A DNA stretch of 64,000 nt, taken from assembly GCF_001423695.1 (NCBI RefSeq), contig NZ_LMOZ01000001.1, positions 1 to 64,000 on the forward strand, written 5' to 3'. Position numbers and translations under genes: made by a program. Numbering within the stretch: position 1 is the stretch's first letter; every line of letters starts with the position of its first letter. Source of the stretch: Leifsonia sp. Leaf336 (GTDB lineage: Bacteria > Actinomycetota > Actinomycetes > Actinomycetales > Microbacteriaceae). Under the pieces are notes generated by a model. That model had not been told where the DNA came from and did no database searches. It saw nothing but the letters and a program-made list of their open reading frames with translations. Shown one piece after another: positions 53,939 to 62,722 of the stretch.

Positions 53939-54487
53939 GTGACGGACGCGCGACAGCAGCTCATCGACTTCATCTCGGCCGAGGCCGTGTTCCACGGCGA
54001 CTTCACGCTGACCAGCGGCAAGAAGGCCAGCTACTACGTCGACCTGCGCAAGGTCAGCCTCGACCACCGGGTCGCGCCGCTGATCGGTCAGGTGATGATC
54101 GACCTGATCGCGGGCGTCCCCGACGTCGTCGCCGTCGGCGGCATGACGATGGGCGCGGACCCCGTGGCGGCCGCGATCCTGCACCAGGGCGCCGCGCGCG
54201 GGCTTGCCTACGACGCGTTCGTCGTCCGCAAGGAGCCGAAGGACCACGGTCGCGGCAAGCAGGTCGAAGGCCCCGACCTCGAGGGCAAGCGCGTGATCGT
54301 GCTCGAAGACACCTCCACCACCGGAGGCTCGCCGCTCAAGGCGATCGAGGCACTGAAGAAGGTCGGCGCGGAGATCGCAGGCGTGGCTGTCGTCGTCGAC
54401 CGCAACACGGGCGCGCGCGAGGTCATCGAGTCGGCCGGCTACCCCTACCTCGCCGCCATCGGCCTCGAGGATCTGGGGTTGGAGTAG
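53939..54487 (+). CDS. pyrE: Orotate phosphoribosyltransferase
   Basis: A 182-residue type I phosphoribosyltransferase that joins orotate to PRPP in pyrimidine synthesis. FHGDFTLTSGKKASYYVDLR is the substrate loop, AVGGMTMGADPVAAAI and VVRKEPKDHGRGKQVEGP form the flexible catalytic loop, and VIVLEDTSTTGGSPLKAIEA is the PRPP-binding motif. GTG 53939 is chosen over ATG 53930 because the -10 box overlaps the latter. The next gene starts on the last base of its stop (TAGTG). Confidence 0.93.
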   Translation: MTDARQQLIDFISAEAVFHGDFTLTSGKKASYYVDLRKVSLDHRVAPLIGQVMIDLIAGVPDVVAVGGMTMGADPVAAAILHQGAARGLAYDAFVVRKEPKDHGRGKQVEGPDLEGKRVIVLEDTSTTGGSPLKAIEALKKVGAEIAGVAVVVDRNTGAREVIESAGYPYLAAIGLEDLGLE

Positions 54488-56907
54488 TGGCCGAGCACCG
54501 CGATCCCGGCACGGGAGGCGAGCCGGATCAGCCGGAGCACGAGCAGCCCCACGACGACGCCGAGCCCGAGTTCGGCAGCTCCGAGTGGCTGCTCGCCCAG
54601 CTGACCGGCGGCCGGCGCGCGGAGCCCGAAGCGGACGGCCCGCCCGTAGCGTCGCCCGAAGGGTCGCACAGCAAGAGCGAGGCGCCCGACGAGGCTGCAT
54701 CGCCTGTGACAGGGGCCGCGGACGTCGAGGAGCCACCGGCGCCCGTCGGTTTCGCGGACCTGCTTCGCGATCCGGTCAGTCCGGCGCCTGACGAGACGAC
54801 AGGGCCGAGCGACGGCGCCACCGGTCCGATCGCCACAGCACCTCAGGGTTTCGTCTGGAACCTCGCGTCTCGGACGAGCGAAGACCGAGACGACGCGGAG
54901 GACGTCGCAGTCGATGACGACGCGAACCCACCGGTTCGTCGAACGAACTACGTCGAGCCGAAACCGACGCGCGAGCCGGACGTCGCTCCCGTCGTCGTGC
55001 CCGAGCCGCCGCAGAGCGAGCCGGCGCAGAGCTCCGAGCCGCCCAGCTTCGTGGCGGCACTTCGCATGCCGCACCCTCCGGAGTGGGGCGATGCCCCCGC
55101 CGCCCCCGCCGAGCCGCCGGCGCCGACCGACAGCGCCCCTACCGCGGACGAGCCGGGCGCCGATGCCTCGCCCCGGACCACCGAGCCGAAGGGGGAGGCG
55201 GAGCCGGAGGCCGAGCCTCCGACGAAGGACACAGGACCGCTCCGGGGCCACGGACTGGCCGCCCTGCTCGGTGGGGCGTCCCAGCAGGAGCGCCCCGCGC
55301 CACGCCCGCTCCTCGGCGACACGACCGGCATCATCCCGCTCCCGCCCACCTACACTCCGCCGGCCGCGAACCCGCCTTCCGACGCCGGGACTCCGACTTC
55401 GCGCCGGGAGGCCCTCCGGGCTGAGGAGGCGGCGATCGCGTCCGCGAGCGCGGCGGTTCCGCCTCCGCTGATCGAGCCGGCGCCTCCCGAGCCCATCCGT
55501 CCGCCGGAGGCCGCGCCTTTCGGCGGTGCCGCGCAGACCGAGGCTGTCCTCGGTGCGCCGCCGTCGCCGGCCACGAGCCCGTTCGACGCCGAGGCGCTCG
55601 CCGCCGCGTCCGCTGAGCTGCCGACGGCTGCGATCCCGGCCGCGCCGGAGCCCATCACCGAGCCGGAGCCCATAACCGAGCCGGAGCCCGACACCGAGCC
55701 TGAGCCCATCGCCGAGCCGGAGGCGATCACCGAGCCGGAGGCGACCCCTGACCAGGAGGCCACCGACGAGCCCGACGGCATCTCTGCACTCTTCGGCGAC
55801 TTCGCTCTGGACATCGCCGCGGGCTCCGACGACAGCATCGACGAAGACCTGACCGGAGCCGATGAACCACAGGTCCACGACGCCACCCAGACCCCTGCGG
55901 AATCGGAGATCGCTCCCGCGGTCGCCGCCGACACCACCGACACCACCGACACCACTGGCACAGCCGCTCCCGGAATCAACGCGATCCTCTTCCCGGAGCT
56001 CGCCGACGACACGGCAGACGCCTCCGCCGCCGCGGTTCCAGAACCCTCCGCCGCGATGGAGGGCCCCCAGCTGGGTTCGGACTCCGCCGCCGACTTCGAC
56101 GACTTCGACACGATCGCGCCACCGACCGTCGCCTTCGACGCAGCAGCCGCGGCGCGCGAGCCGCTGACCTCCCCCGCACCCACCCCTGCGGCCCCGGCGT
56201 CGGCAGCCGTGTCCTCCCCGTCCGACACCACCTCCCCTGCACACCCGACGACGGCGCCGGGCGAGACCCCGCCGGAGCCGCCCGAGCCCCCGCGGGGGCC
56301 ACGCGATCCGCGGTTCAACCGCCGGGTCTATCTCATCGCGGGCGTGCTGGCCGTGCTGCTCGTGCTCGTCGGGCTGTTCGCCCTCGGCACGCGCATCCCC
56401 TCGCTCTTCGGCGCGGCTGCTCCATCTCCGCAGGCGTCGGCCTCCCACACGCCGTCCGCGACCCCGACGCCCACTCCGACCCCCACGCCGACCGTGAGCC
56501 CCAAGCCGGCGGCGGCCGTCGGCCCCGGCGACCACGCCTGGGACACCCTGGGCGGCGGGGAGTGCATCCAGCCGTACACCTCACCGTGGGCCGAGACGTT
56601 CACGGTCGTCGCCTGCACGACCGACCACACCGCCCAGATGGTCTACACCAACCTGATCTCGGCCGATCCGGCGGCTCCTTACCCGGGCGCGGACGCGCTC
56701 GCTCAGCAGATCAACACGCTGTGCACGGCGAGCGGCGTGATCGACCTGAACGCGGCCGGGGCGTATCCCGACCTGCAGGTGCAGGGCACCTTCCCGGCGA
56801 CCGAGGAGCAGTGGAAGAGCGGCCAGCGCTCGTACTACTGCTTCGCGAGCCGGTCGAGCGGTCAGCCGCTCAACACCTCCGTGCAGGGGCAGGGGCCGAC
56901 CGGCTGA
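54487..56907 (+). CDS. Disordered membrane protein with C-terminal septum-formation domain
   Basis: An 806-residue protein in three parts. Residues 1-610 are Pro/Glu/Ala/Thr-rich and disordered, with an EPEPITEP-type repeat near 388-420. One membrane helix is at 614-633. A Thr/Pro linker leads to an extracellular septum-formation-related domain (about 681-800) with GECIQPYTSPWAETFTVVAC, CTTDHTAQMV and paired Cys. The disordered part carries at least seven short hydrophobic islands of similar form, such as GFADLLRDP (88), GLAALLGGA (256), GISALFGDF (431) and GINAILFPE (496), which look like repeated binding motifs. It is translationally coupled to pyrE. A role at the septum is suggested by the domain name only. 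Confidence 0.8.
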   Translation: MAEHRDPGTGGEPDQPEHEQPHDDAEPEFGSSEWLLAQLTGGRRAEPEADGPPVASPEGSHSKSEAPDEAASPVTGAADVEEPPAPVGFADLLRDPVSPAPDETTGPSDGATGPIATAPQGFVWNLASRTSEDRDDAEDVAVDDDANPPVRRTNYVEPKPTREPDVAPVVVPEPPQSEPAQSSEPPSFVAALRMPHPPEWGDAPAAPAEPPAPTDSAPTADEPGADASPRTTEPKGEAEPEAEPPTKDTGPLRGHGLAALLGGASQQERPAPRPLLGDTTGIIPLPPTYTPPAANPPSDAGTPTSRREALRAEEAAIASASAAVPPPLIEPAPPEPIRPPEAAPFGGAAQTEAVLGAPPSPATSPFDAEALAAASAELPTAAIPAAPEPITEPEPITEPEPDTEPEPIAEPEAITEPEATPDQEATDEPDGISALFGDFALDIAAGSDDSIDEDLTGADEPQVHDATQTPAESEIAPAVAADTTDTTDTTGTAAPGINAILFPELADDTADASAAAVPEPSAAMEGPQLGSDSAADFDDFDTIAPPTVAFDAAAAAREPLTSPAPTPAAPASAAVSSPSDTTSPAHPTTAPGETPPEPPEPPRGPRDPRFNRRVYLIAGVLAVLLVLVGLFALGTRIPSLFGAAAPSPQASASHTPSATPTPTPTPTPTVSPKPAAAVGPGDHAWDTLGGGECIQPYTSPWAETFTVVACTTDHTAQMVYTNLISADPAAPYPGADALAQQINTLCTASGVIDLNAAGAYPDLQVQGTFPATEEQWKSGQRSYYCFASRSSGQPLNTSVQGQGPTG

Positions 56908-56937
56908 TCCCGGCTATGCGTGCCCGCCCGCCCTGGG

Positions 56938-57738
56938 TCAGAGATCCGACTCGACCGGAGTCGCCGTGACGAGCTCGTGGACGCCGGAGAGGATCTCGTC
57001 AGGACGGAACGGGTAGCGGTCGATCTCGGCCTGGTCGCTGATGCCCGTGAGCACGAGGATGGTGTGGAGGCCGGCCTCGATCCCCGCGACGACGTCGGTG
57101 TCCATGCGGTCGCCGATCATGGCGGTGTTCTCGGAGTGTGCGCCGATGCGGTTGAGCGCCGAGCGGAACATCATCGGGTTCGGCTTGCCGACCACGTACG
57201 GCTCCATGCCGCCGGTCGCCTTCGTGATCATCGCGGTCACCGCACCGGTTGCGGGCAGCGGGCCCTCGGCGCTGGGGCCGGTGGCGTCCGGGTTGGTCGA
57301 GATGAAGCGGGCACCCGCGCCGATCAGGCGGATCGCCTTGGTGATCGCGTCGAAGGAGTAGCTGCGGGTCTCGCCGACGACCACGTAGTCGGGGTTCGTG
57401 TCGGTCATGATGAAGCCGGCCTCGTGCAGGGCGGTGGTCAGCCCGGCCTCGCCGATGACGTAGGCACTGCCGCCCGGGGCCTGCGACTTGAGGAAGTCGG
57501 CGGTGGCGAGCGCGGAGGTCCAGATGGACTCCTCCGGCACATCGAGCCCGGAGGCGCGGAGGCGCGCAGCGAGGTCACGAGGCGTGTAGATCGAGTTGTT
57601 GGTGAGCACGAGGAACGGCGTGCCCTGGTCGCGCCACTGCTGGATCAGCTCGGGGGCACCGGGGAGGGCCGCGTTCTCGTGGACGAGCACGCCGTCCATA
57701 TCGGTCAGCCAGCACTCGATCTCGTCGCGTCGCGCCAC
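56938..57738 (-). CDS. HAD-superfamily (NagD-like, subfamily IIA) phosphatase
   Basis: A 266-residue HAD-IIA hydrolase that dephosphorylates small phosphate esters such as sugar phosphates or nucleotides. Motif I is LTDMDGVLVHENAALPG with the nucleophile Asp, motif II LVLTNNS, motif III GKPNPMMF with the Lys, motif IV MIGDRMDTDVVAG. The cap domain lies between motifs II and III. GTG 57738 (MARRDEIECW) is chosen because AAAGGGG precedes it by six bases; GTG 57771 lacks a ribosome site. Confidence 0.9.
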   Translation of the reverse strand: MARRDEIECWLTDMDGVLVHENAALPGAPELIQQWRDQGTPFLVLTNNSIYTPRDLAARLRASGLDVPEESIWTSALATADFLKSQAPGGSAYVIGEAGLTTALHEAGFIMTDTNPDYVVVGETRSYSFDAITKAIRLIGAGARFISTNPDATGPSAEGPLPATGAVTAMITKATGGMEPYVVGKPNPMMFRSALNRIGAHSENTAMIGDRMDTDVVAGIEAGLHTILVLTGISDQAEIDRYPFRPDEILSGVHELVTATPVESDL

Positions 57739-57862
57739 GCAGAACCCCTTTCGAAGGTGAAGTGACGCCACCAGCTTATTGCCCGGCGGGTTGCAGCAGG
57801 GTTTCCAGCGCCTGTCGGGTTCCCCCGAATGGAGTGCTGCCGGAAGGTCAGGGCACGGCCGC

Positions 57863-57868
57863 TACGCT
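57863..57868 (+). promoter_or_regulatory. -10 box of leaderless promoter
   Basis: TACGCT six bases before GTG 57875. Confidence 0.5.
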
Positions 57869-57874
57869 GGATCG

Positions 57875-58582
57875 GTGACGCCAGAGAACCCGGAGGAGCG
57901 GACCGCGCACGAGCCGGACCCGCACGACCCGGACCCGCACGGCCCGACCCCGCGCGACCTCCCGCCGTCGGCCGAGCTGACCACGCACGGCGTCGGCCCG
58001 TGGCCCGGGGAGTGGCCGGACGACGATCGCTACGACCCCGACCTGCTTCGCCACGGTGACACCCGCAACGTGATCGATCGCTATCGGTACTGGCGCATGG
58101 AGGCTGTCGTCGCCGACCTGGACGAGCATCGGCACCCGTTCCACGTGGCGATCGAGAACTGGCAGCACGACATGAACATCGGCTCGATCGTGCGCAGCGC
58201 TAACGCGTTCGCCGCCGACACCGTGCACATCATCGGCCGTCGTCGCTGGAACAAGCGCGGGGCGATGGTGACCGACCGCTACCAGCATGTGGTGCACCAC
58301 GACGACGTGGAGGCGTTCGTGGCCTGGGCGCGGGAGGCCGGCCTCCCGATCGTCGCGGTCGACAACGTGCCGGGTTCGGTGCTCATCGAGACCTACGCGC
58401 TTCCGCGGGAGTGCGTGCTGCTCTTCGGCCAGGAAGGTCCCGGTCTCTCGGCCGCCGCCCTGGCGGCCGCCGATGTCGTCGTCGAGATCTCGCAGTTCGG
58501 CTCCACCCGCTCCATCAACGCGTCGGCGGCGGCCGCCGTCGCCATGCACGCCTGGATCGTCCAGCACGTCACCTTCGCATAG
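57875..58582 (+). CDS. TrmH/SpoU-family RNA 2'-O-methyltransferase
   Basis: A 235-residue SPOUT methyltransferase. After a disordered Pro/His/Asp-rich N-terminus of about 50 residues, the trefoil-knot motifs are HDMNIGSIVRSANAFAADTV, LLFGQEGPGLS and ISQFGSTRSINASAAAAVAM. These enzymes methylate ribose 2'-O in tRNA or rRNA; the target position is not decided. GTG 57875 is supported by the -10 box. It converges with the DUF3052 gene with nine bases between stops. Confidence 0.9.
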   Translation: MTPENPEERTAHEPDPHDPDPHGPTPRDLPPSAELTTHGVGPWPGEWPDDDRYDPDLLRHGDTRNVIDRYRYWRMEAVVADLDEHRHPFHVAIENWQHDMNIGSIVRSANAFAADTVHIIGRRRWNKRGAMVTDRYQHVVHHDDVEAFVAWAREAGLPIVAVDNVPGSVLIETYALPRECVLLFGQEGPGLSAAALAAADVVVEISQFGSTRSINASAAAAVAMHAWIVQHVTFA

Positions 58583-58591
58583 GCACGTGCT

Positions 58592-59011
58592 TCAGCGGTT
58601 CTCGCGGCGGATGACGAGCTTGAGCGCCGACCAGTCGTGCGAGATCGCGGCGACTTTGACGTCCACGAGACCGCGGGCGAGCGCGTTGTCGCGGATCACG
58701 TTCTCGTCGAGGTCGCTGACGTGGCCGGCGGCCTTGCGCGGCCAGGCGGCCCAGATCATCCCGGCCGGGTGGATGCGCGGCGCCAGGGCGTCGAGCTCGT
58801 CCAGGTACTCGGCCGCGTGCCGGTAGAACGCCACGATGAGGCCGGCCGGCTCGGTCGAGCCCGGCGGCAGCCACTCGACGTCGGCCGGGCCGTCCTCCAC
58901 CGGCACCGACCAGCCGGGGTCAGCGTGCAGCAGCTGCGCGCGCATCCCGGGCTTGAGGCCGAGCTTCTTCCAGAGCGGCGTGCCGGAGTAGCCCGCTGCG
59001 CCGCCGCTCAT
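58592..59011 (-). CDS. DUF3052 family protein
   Basis: A 139-residue soluble protein matching DUF3052: GYSGTPLWKKLGLKPGMRAQ, FYRHAAEYLDELDAL, GMIWAAWPRKAAG, LDENVIRDNALARGLVDVKV and SALKLVIRRENR at the end. The family has no known function. Its ATG overlaps the stop of the metallophosphoesterase gene (ATGA), so both are made from one message. Confidence 0.85.
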   Translation of the reverse strand: MSGGAAGYSGTPLWKKLGLKPGMRAQLLHADPGWSVPVEDGPADVEWLPPGSTEPAGLIVAFYRHAAEYLDELDALAPRIHPAGMIWAAWPRKAAGHVSDLDENVIRDNALARGLVDVKVAAISHDWSALKLVIRRENR

Positions 59012-59853
59012 GCGTCGCCCGCCCAGCCCGCGTGGGCCGCGATCCGGGCGATCGCGTCGGCGTCGAGATCGTAGACCGTCTCGCCGTCGTCGGCGGCGGG
59101 TGCGCGGACCACGTGCGCCCGCACCGGCCCGTCGACCGGGAGCTGGATCACCGCGAACCCGGATCCGCGCTCGGCACGCTCGCGCGGACGCGGCCACAGC
59201 ACGTCGGTCGTGTTCGCGACGGCCGGGGCCACGACGACCGGAATGCCGCCGGGACCGGCCTCCGTCAGCAGCGCGTGGTGGTAGTGCCCGGCGAGGATGA
59301 GCCGCACATCGGAGGCCGAGCAGACGTCGAGGAGAGGCTGCGGGTCGACGAGTCGCAGGGTGTCGAAGAGCCCGGTCGTCGGCGGCACCGGCGGGTGGTG
59401 GAGGACGACGACCGTTCCGTTCGCGCTCGGAGTGCTCAGCGTCGCGCGCAGGCGTTCGAGACGTGCCTCGTCGAGCCTGCCGTAGCCGGCGCGCGTGACG
59501 GTGGTGTCGACGGTCACGACCCGGAAACCGCCGACCTCCAGCTCGGTCTCCCGCGCTCCGAGCACCTCCTCGAACGCGTCGGGGAGGTCGTGGTTGCCCA
59601 TCGCGTAGGCGACGACGGCACCGCGCTCGGCAGCCCACGGCTCCAGTCGCTCCCGCAGCAATCGGTAGGACGCGGCGCTGCCGTCGTCGGAGAGGTCGCC
59701 CGAGGCGACGACCAGCTCGACCGCCTCCAGCTCGCCGGCGCGCGCGAGCACCCGATCGAGCGCCGCCAGGGTGTCGACCAGGCCGTAGTGCAGCCGGCCG
59801 TCGCCGTAGAGGTGGGTGTCGCTCAGGTGCAGGATGCGCAGAGGATCGGTCAC
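59008..59853 (-). CDS. Calcineurin-like metallophosphoesterase (CpdA-like)
   Basis: A 281-residue dinuclear-metal phosphoesterase with the full motif set: LHLSDTHLYG, VASGDLSDDGS, AMGNHDLPD, VLHHPPVPP and ILAGHYHHALLTEA. It resembles class III cyclic-nucleotide phosphodiesterases such as CpdA, but the substrate needs testing. GTG 59853 follows a TAGGGT -10 box by six bases. It is coupled to the DUF3052 gene. Confidence 0.9.
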   Translation of the reverse strand: MTDPLRILHLSDTHLYGDGRLHYGLVDTLAALDRVLARAGELEAVELVVASGDLSDDGSAASYRLLRERLEPWAAERGAVVAYAMGNHDLPDAFEEVLGARETELEVGGFRVVTVDTTVTRAGYGRLDEARLERLRATLSTPSANGTVVVLHHPPVPPTTGLFDTLRLVDPQPLLDVCSASDVRLILAGHYHHALLTEAGPGGIPVVVAPAVANTTDVLWPRPRERAERGSGFAVIQLPVDGPVRAHVVRAPAADDGETVYDLDADAIARIAAHAGWAGDA

Positions 59854-59859
59854 GCGGCC

Positions 59860-59865
59860 ACCCTA
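59860..59865 (-). promoter_or_regulatory. -10 box of leaderless promoter
   Basis: TAGGGT on the minus strand, six bases before GTG 59853. Confidence 0.5.
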
Positions 59866-59923
59866 GCGCCGAGCGCCGACCCTCACTCCGCGCGCCTCAC
59901 CCCGCGCGGGCCAGCGTCGCGCC

Positions 59924-60088
59924 TCACTCGCTGTCGGCCGCCAGGATGAGCGCTTCGACCGCCGTGAGGAGGTTGTGCAGCGCCTGCCTCTCGATCGAGT
60001 CCTCCGCGAGCTTCTGGATGTCATAGCTCGCCGCGTTCGCCGCCTGCCGAGCCTGCGAGATCGCTGCCTGGGCTTCGAGATCGGCCAT
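59924..60088 (-). CDS. 54-residue helical protein
   Basis: A short gene with the strong ribosome site GAGGAGG six bases before ATG 60088. The product starts MADLEAQAAISQARQAANAA and ends LHNLLTAVEALILAADSE; it is predicted to be one or two amphipathic helices with no signal peptide. It lies 73 bases downstream of the YhgE gene in the same direction, so it may be the last gene of that operon. I do not recognise it. Confidence 0.65.
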   Translation of the reverse strand: MADLEAQAAISQARQAANAASYDIQKLAEDSIERQALHNLLTAVEALILAADSE

Positions 60089-60161
60089 AGTCGTCCTCCT
60101 CGGGTCGGGTGCTGTCGTGCGACACCCTACCCATCGGCGGGAGGTACGGGTAGGTCCGCGC

Positions 60162-62015
60162 TCAGCCGATCAGCGATGGTCGCAGGTCGCGCAGCGTGCG
60201 GAAGTGCGTCATCCGCGTGACGCCGATCGCCGAGACGAGCAGAGCGATCAGCATCCACAGCGCCAGCACGCCCGCGTCGGCCCACGCCGTCGCCGGGTTC
60301 CCGCCGTACATGAGCTGCCGTATTCCGTCGACGGCATACGACATCGGCAGGACGTGGTGCAGTGCGGCGAGCGGCCCGGGCAGCGTCTGCCACGGGAAGG
60401 TCCCTCCCGCGGTGACCAGCTGCAGCACCATCAGCACGAGGCCGAGGAACTGCCCGACGCTGCCGAGCCAGACGTTGAGCGCGAGGATGATCGACGCGAA
60501 CGTCAGGGAGGCGAGCGCCATCATCCCGAACATGCCGAGCGGGTTGTGGATGGCGAAGCCGAGCGCTCCGGCGACGATCGCGAATAGCCCGACCATCTGC
60601 ACTGCGCCGAGGAGGCCGGGCGTGAGCCAGCCCGCGAGCGTGATCTTGACCGGCGAGTGCAGCGCGGTGATCGCGCGACGGGACACCGGCTTGACGATGA
60701 GGAAGAGCGCGTAGATGCCGATCCAGCCCGCGAGTGCGACGAAGAACGGGGCGAGGCCCGCGCCGTACGTGCCGGCGGAGGTGATGGAGTCGTTGTGAAG
60801 GTTCACCGGATCGGCGATGGTCGACGCCTGCTTCTTCTGCAGCGACGGCGAATTGTCGGGGATCTGGGACACCCCGTTCACGAGACCGTCGCGCAGTTGC
60901 GTCGTGCCGTCGTGGAGGGTCGTGAGCCCGTCGCGGAGCTGCGCCGAGCCCGTGGCCGCAGAGGCGGCGCCGCTCGCGAGCTGCCCTGCGCCGGCCTGCG
61001 CCTGCGACGATCCGCTCGCGACCTGCGCTGCGCCGGAGGCGACCTGGTCTGCGCCGGAGGCCAGCTGGTTCACCTGGCCGACCGCGGACTGGATCTGCGC
61101 GTTGCCCGACTGCACCTTGCCGTCGATGTCGCCGAGCGCGGCCTGCACCTGCTCGATCACCGCGGGGTCGACGTGAGCCGCCTGGAGCCGGGCGACGAGG
61201 TCCTGACCGACCGCCGGGGCGTCCGTGGCCAACTGTGCGGCGACCTGACCGGCCTGCGTCGCCTTCGCGGCGAGCTGGTCGTTGCCGGCCGCGACGCGGG
61301 AGGCGCCGTCGCTGACCTGTGCCGCGCCCGCGGACAGCTCCCCGAGTTTGTCGGCGAGCGTCTGCGATCCGGTGGCGAGCTGGGCGGTGCCGTCGGCGAG
61401 CTGGGAGGCGCCGCTCTGGGCGGTCGCGCTGCCGTCGACGAGCTGGTCGGCGCCGTCCACGGCCTTCACGAGGCTGGAGCGGATGTCGGCGAGGCCGAGC
61501 AGGAAGCGCTGGGCGGCCTCCTCGTTGACCTGCTTCACGATCGAGGTGCGGATCTTCTCGGCCGCCTGGGTGCCGATCGTGGAGGCCAGATAGCTGTTGG
61601 TGTCGTTGGTCGTCAGCGTGACGATCGCACGGCGCGGGCTGTCGCCGGAGGCGGAGGCGAGGGCCGAGGAGAAGTCGGAGGGGAACGTGATGCTGAAGTC
61701 GTACTTCGAGTCGTCGACGCCGCTCGCGGCCGAGCCGGACGCGACACGGTGCCACTGGAAGGAGCCGTCTTCGATCAGCTGGTCGGCGACCTGGTCGCCG
61801 TAGTTGACGGTCTTGCCGTCGACAGTCGTGCCGGTGTCGTCGACGACGATCGCCGCGGGGATGCGGTCGAGGTTGGCGTACGGGTTCTGGTTGGCCCAGA
61901 GGTAGAGGCCGCCGTAGAGCACGGGCACGCACATCAGCGCGATGAGCGCGACGATGGACATCGGGCTGGCGGTCAGGCGGCGGAACTCCGCCGCGATCAT
62001 CTGGGGGATCTTCAT
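60162..62015 (-). CDS. YhgE/Pip-domain membrane protein
   Basis: A 617-residue protein with one N-terminal helix (SIVALIALMCVPVLYGGLYL), a long extracellular segment and five to six C-terminal helices. The segment (about residues 190-410) is a coiled coil built of repeats such as GASQLADGTAQLATG. This is the YhgE/Pip architecture, related to ABC-2 permeases and ESAT-6-type export proteins and to a phage-infection receptor in Lactococcus. The mature N-terminal motif NQNPYANLDRIPAAIVVDD is typical. Its ATG overlaps the upstream ATPase-like gene by four bases (ATGA). It probably forms an ABC-2-like exporter with that protein. Confidence 0.92.
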   Translation of the reverse strand: MKIPQMIAAEFRRLTASPMSIVALIALMCVPVLYGGLYLWANQNPYANLDRIPAAIVVDDTGTTVDGKTVNYGDQVADQLIEDGSFQWHRVASGSAASGVDDSKYDFSITFPSDFSSALASASGDSPRRAIVTLTTNDTNSYLASTIGTQAAEKIRTSIVKQVNEEAAQRFLLGLADIRSSLVKAVDGADQLVDGSATAQSGASQLADGTAQLATGSQTLADKLGELSAGAAQVSDGASRVAAGNDQLAAKATQAGQVAAQLATDAPAVGQDLVARLQAAHVDPAVIEQVQAALGDIDGKVQSGNAQIQSAVGQVNQLASGADQVASGAAQVASGSSQAQAGAGQLASGAASAATGSAQLRDGLTTLHDGTTQLRDGLVNGVSQIPDNSPSLQKKQASTIADPVNLHNDSITSAGTYGAGLAPFFVALAGWIGIYALFLIVKPVSRRAITALHSPVKITLAGWLTPGLLGAVQMVGLFAIVAGALGFAIHNPLGMFGMMALASLTFASIILALNVWLGSVGQFLGLVLMVLQLVTAGGTFPWQTLPGPLAALHHVLPMSYAVDGIRQLMYGGNPATAWADAGVLALWMLIALLVSAIGVTRMTHFRTLRDLRPSLIG

Positions 62016-62722
62016 GCGTTCTCCACCGGGTCGCTCAGGATCAGGTCGGGCACCTCGTCGGTGTCGTCCCGTCCCGGGTCTTCGTCGAATGTCTGGGGGC
62101 CGGTCTGCGTCTCGTCGAGGCGCGAGACCAGGGAGGCCGCTGCGATCGCGGCGGCGGAGGCGTCGCCCGCGACCACGAGCACGGCGATGCCGCGGGCGGC
62201 GAGCTCGCGGGCGAACTCCCACCACTCGACGGGGTCGCCGCCGTGCCGGTCTGGCGAGACGATCACGAGCCCCTCGACACCTGCGCGCATCAGCGCGAGC
62301 TCGGCGAGCAGGCGGATGCGCACCGTCGGCGGAACCGTGCCGATCGCGGAGCGGCTGTACTCGGACGCGCCGAGCTCGCTCAGGCGGCGGCCGACGGCGA
62401 TCGGGTGGGAGGCCCGGCCGGCGAACATGAGCTCCTCCGCGACGATCCCGGCGACGGTCACGTCGGGCGCCGGCTCGCACACGTCGGGCGCGTCGATCAG
62501 AGCGATGCGCTTGCGCATGCTGCCGTAGTCCTGCCGCCCGTCGATGGTCACGGTGCCGGAGTCGGGCCGCATGCGTCCGGAGGCGATCAGGCCGAGCACC
62601 GTCGGGCGCTGCTCGGTCTCGGCGCGAACCAGCGCCGCCTGCCCCGACTCGAACGTCGCGGAGGTCGCGGGCAGCACCGCGGAGCGCGGTCCTTTGGCGA
62701 CCGCATCGAGCACGATCTTCAC
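62012..62722 (-). CDS. ABC-ATPase-like protein with degenerate Walker A
   Basis: A 236-residue protein whose layout follows an ABC ATPase: after a first strand, LIASGRMRPDSGTVTIDG matches the loop after Walker A, and GVEGLVIVSPDRHGGDPVEW sits where Walker B and the D-loop would be. Where GxxGxGKS/T should be, the sequence reads VRAETEQRPTVLGLIAS, with no P-loop Gly or Lys. The signature LSGGQ is also absent. It is likely unable to hydrolyse ATP, and may be a regulatory or structural partner of the YhgE protein. GTG 62722 overlaps the TetR stop by four bases. Confidence 0.75.
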   Translation of the reverse strand: MKIVLDAVAKGPRSAVLPATSATFESGQAALVRAETEQRPTVLGLIASGRMRPDSGTVTIDGRQDYGSMRKRIALIDAPDVCEPAPDVTVAGIVAEELMFAGRASHPIAVGRRLSELGASEYSRSAIGTVPPTVRIRLLAELALMRAGVEGLVIVSPDRHGGDPVEWWEFARELAARGIAVLVVAGDASAAAIAAASLVSRLDETQTGPQTFDEDPGRDDTDEVPDLILSDPVENA

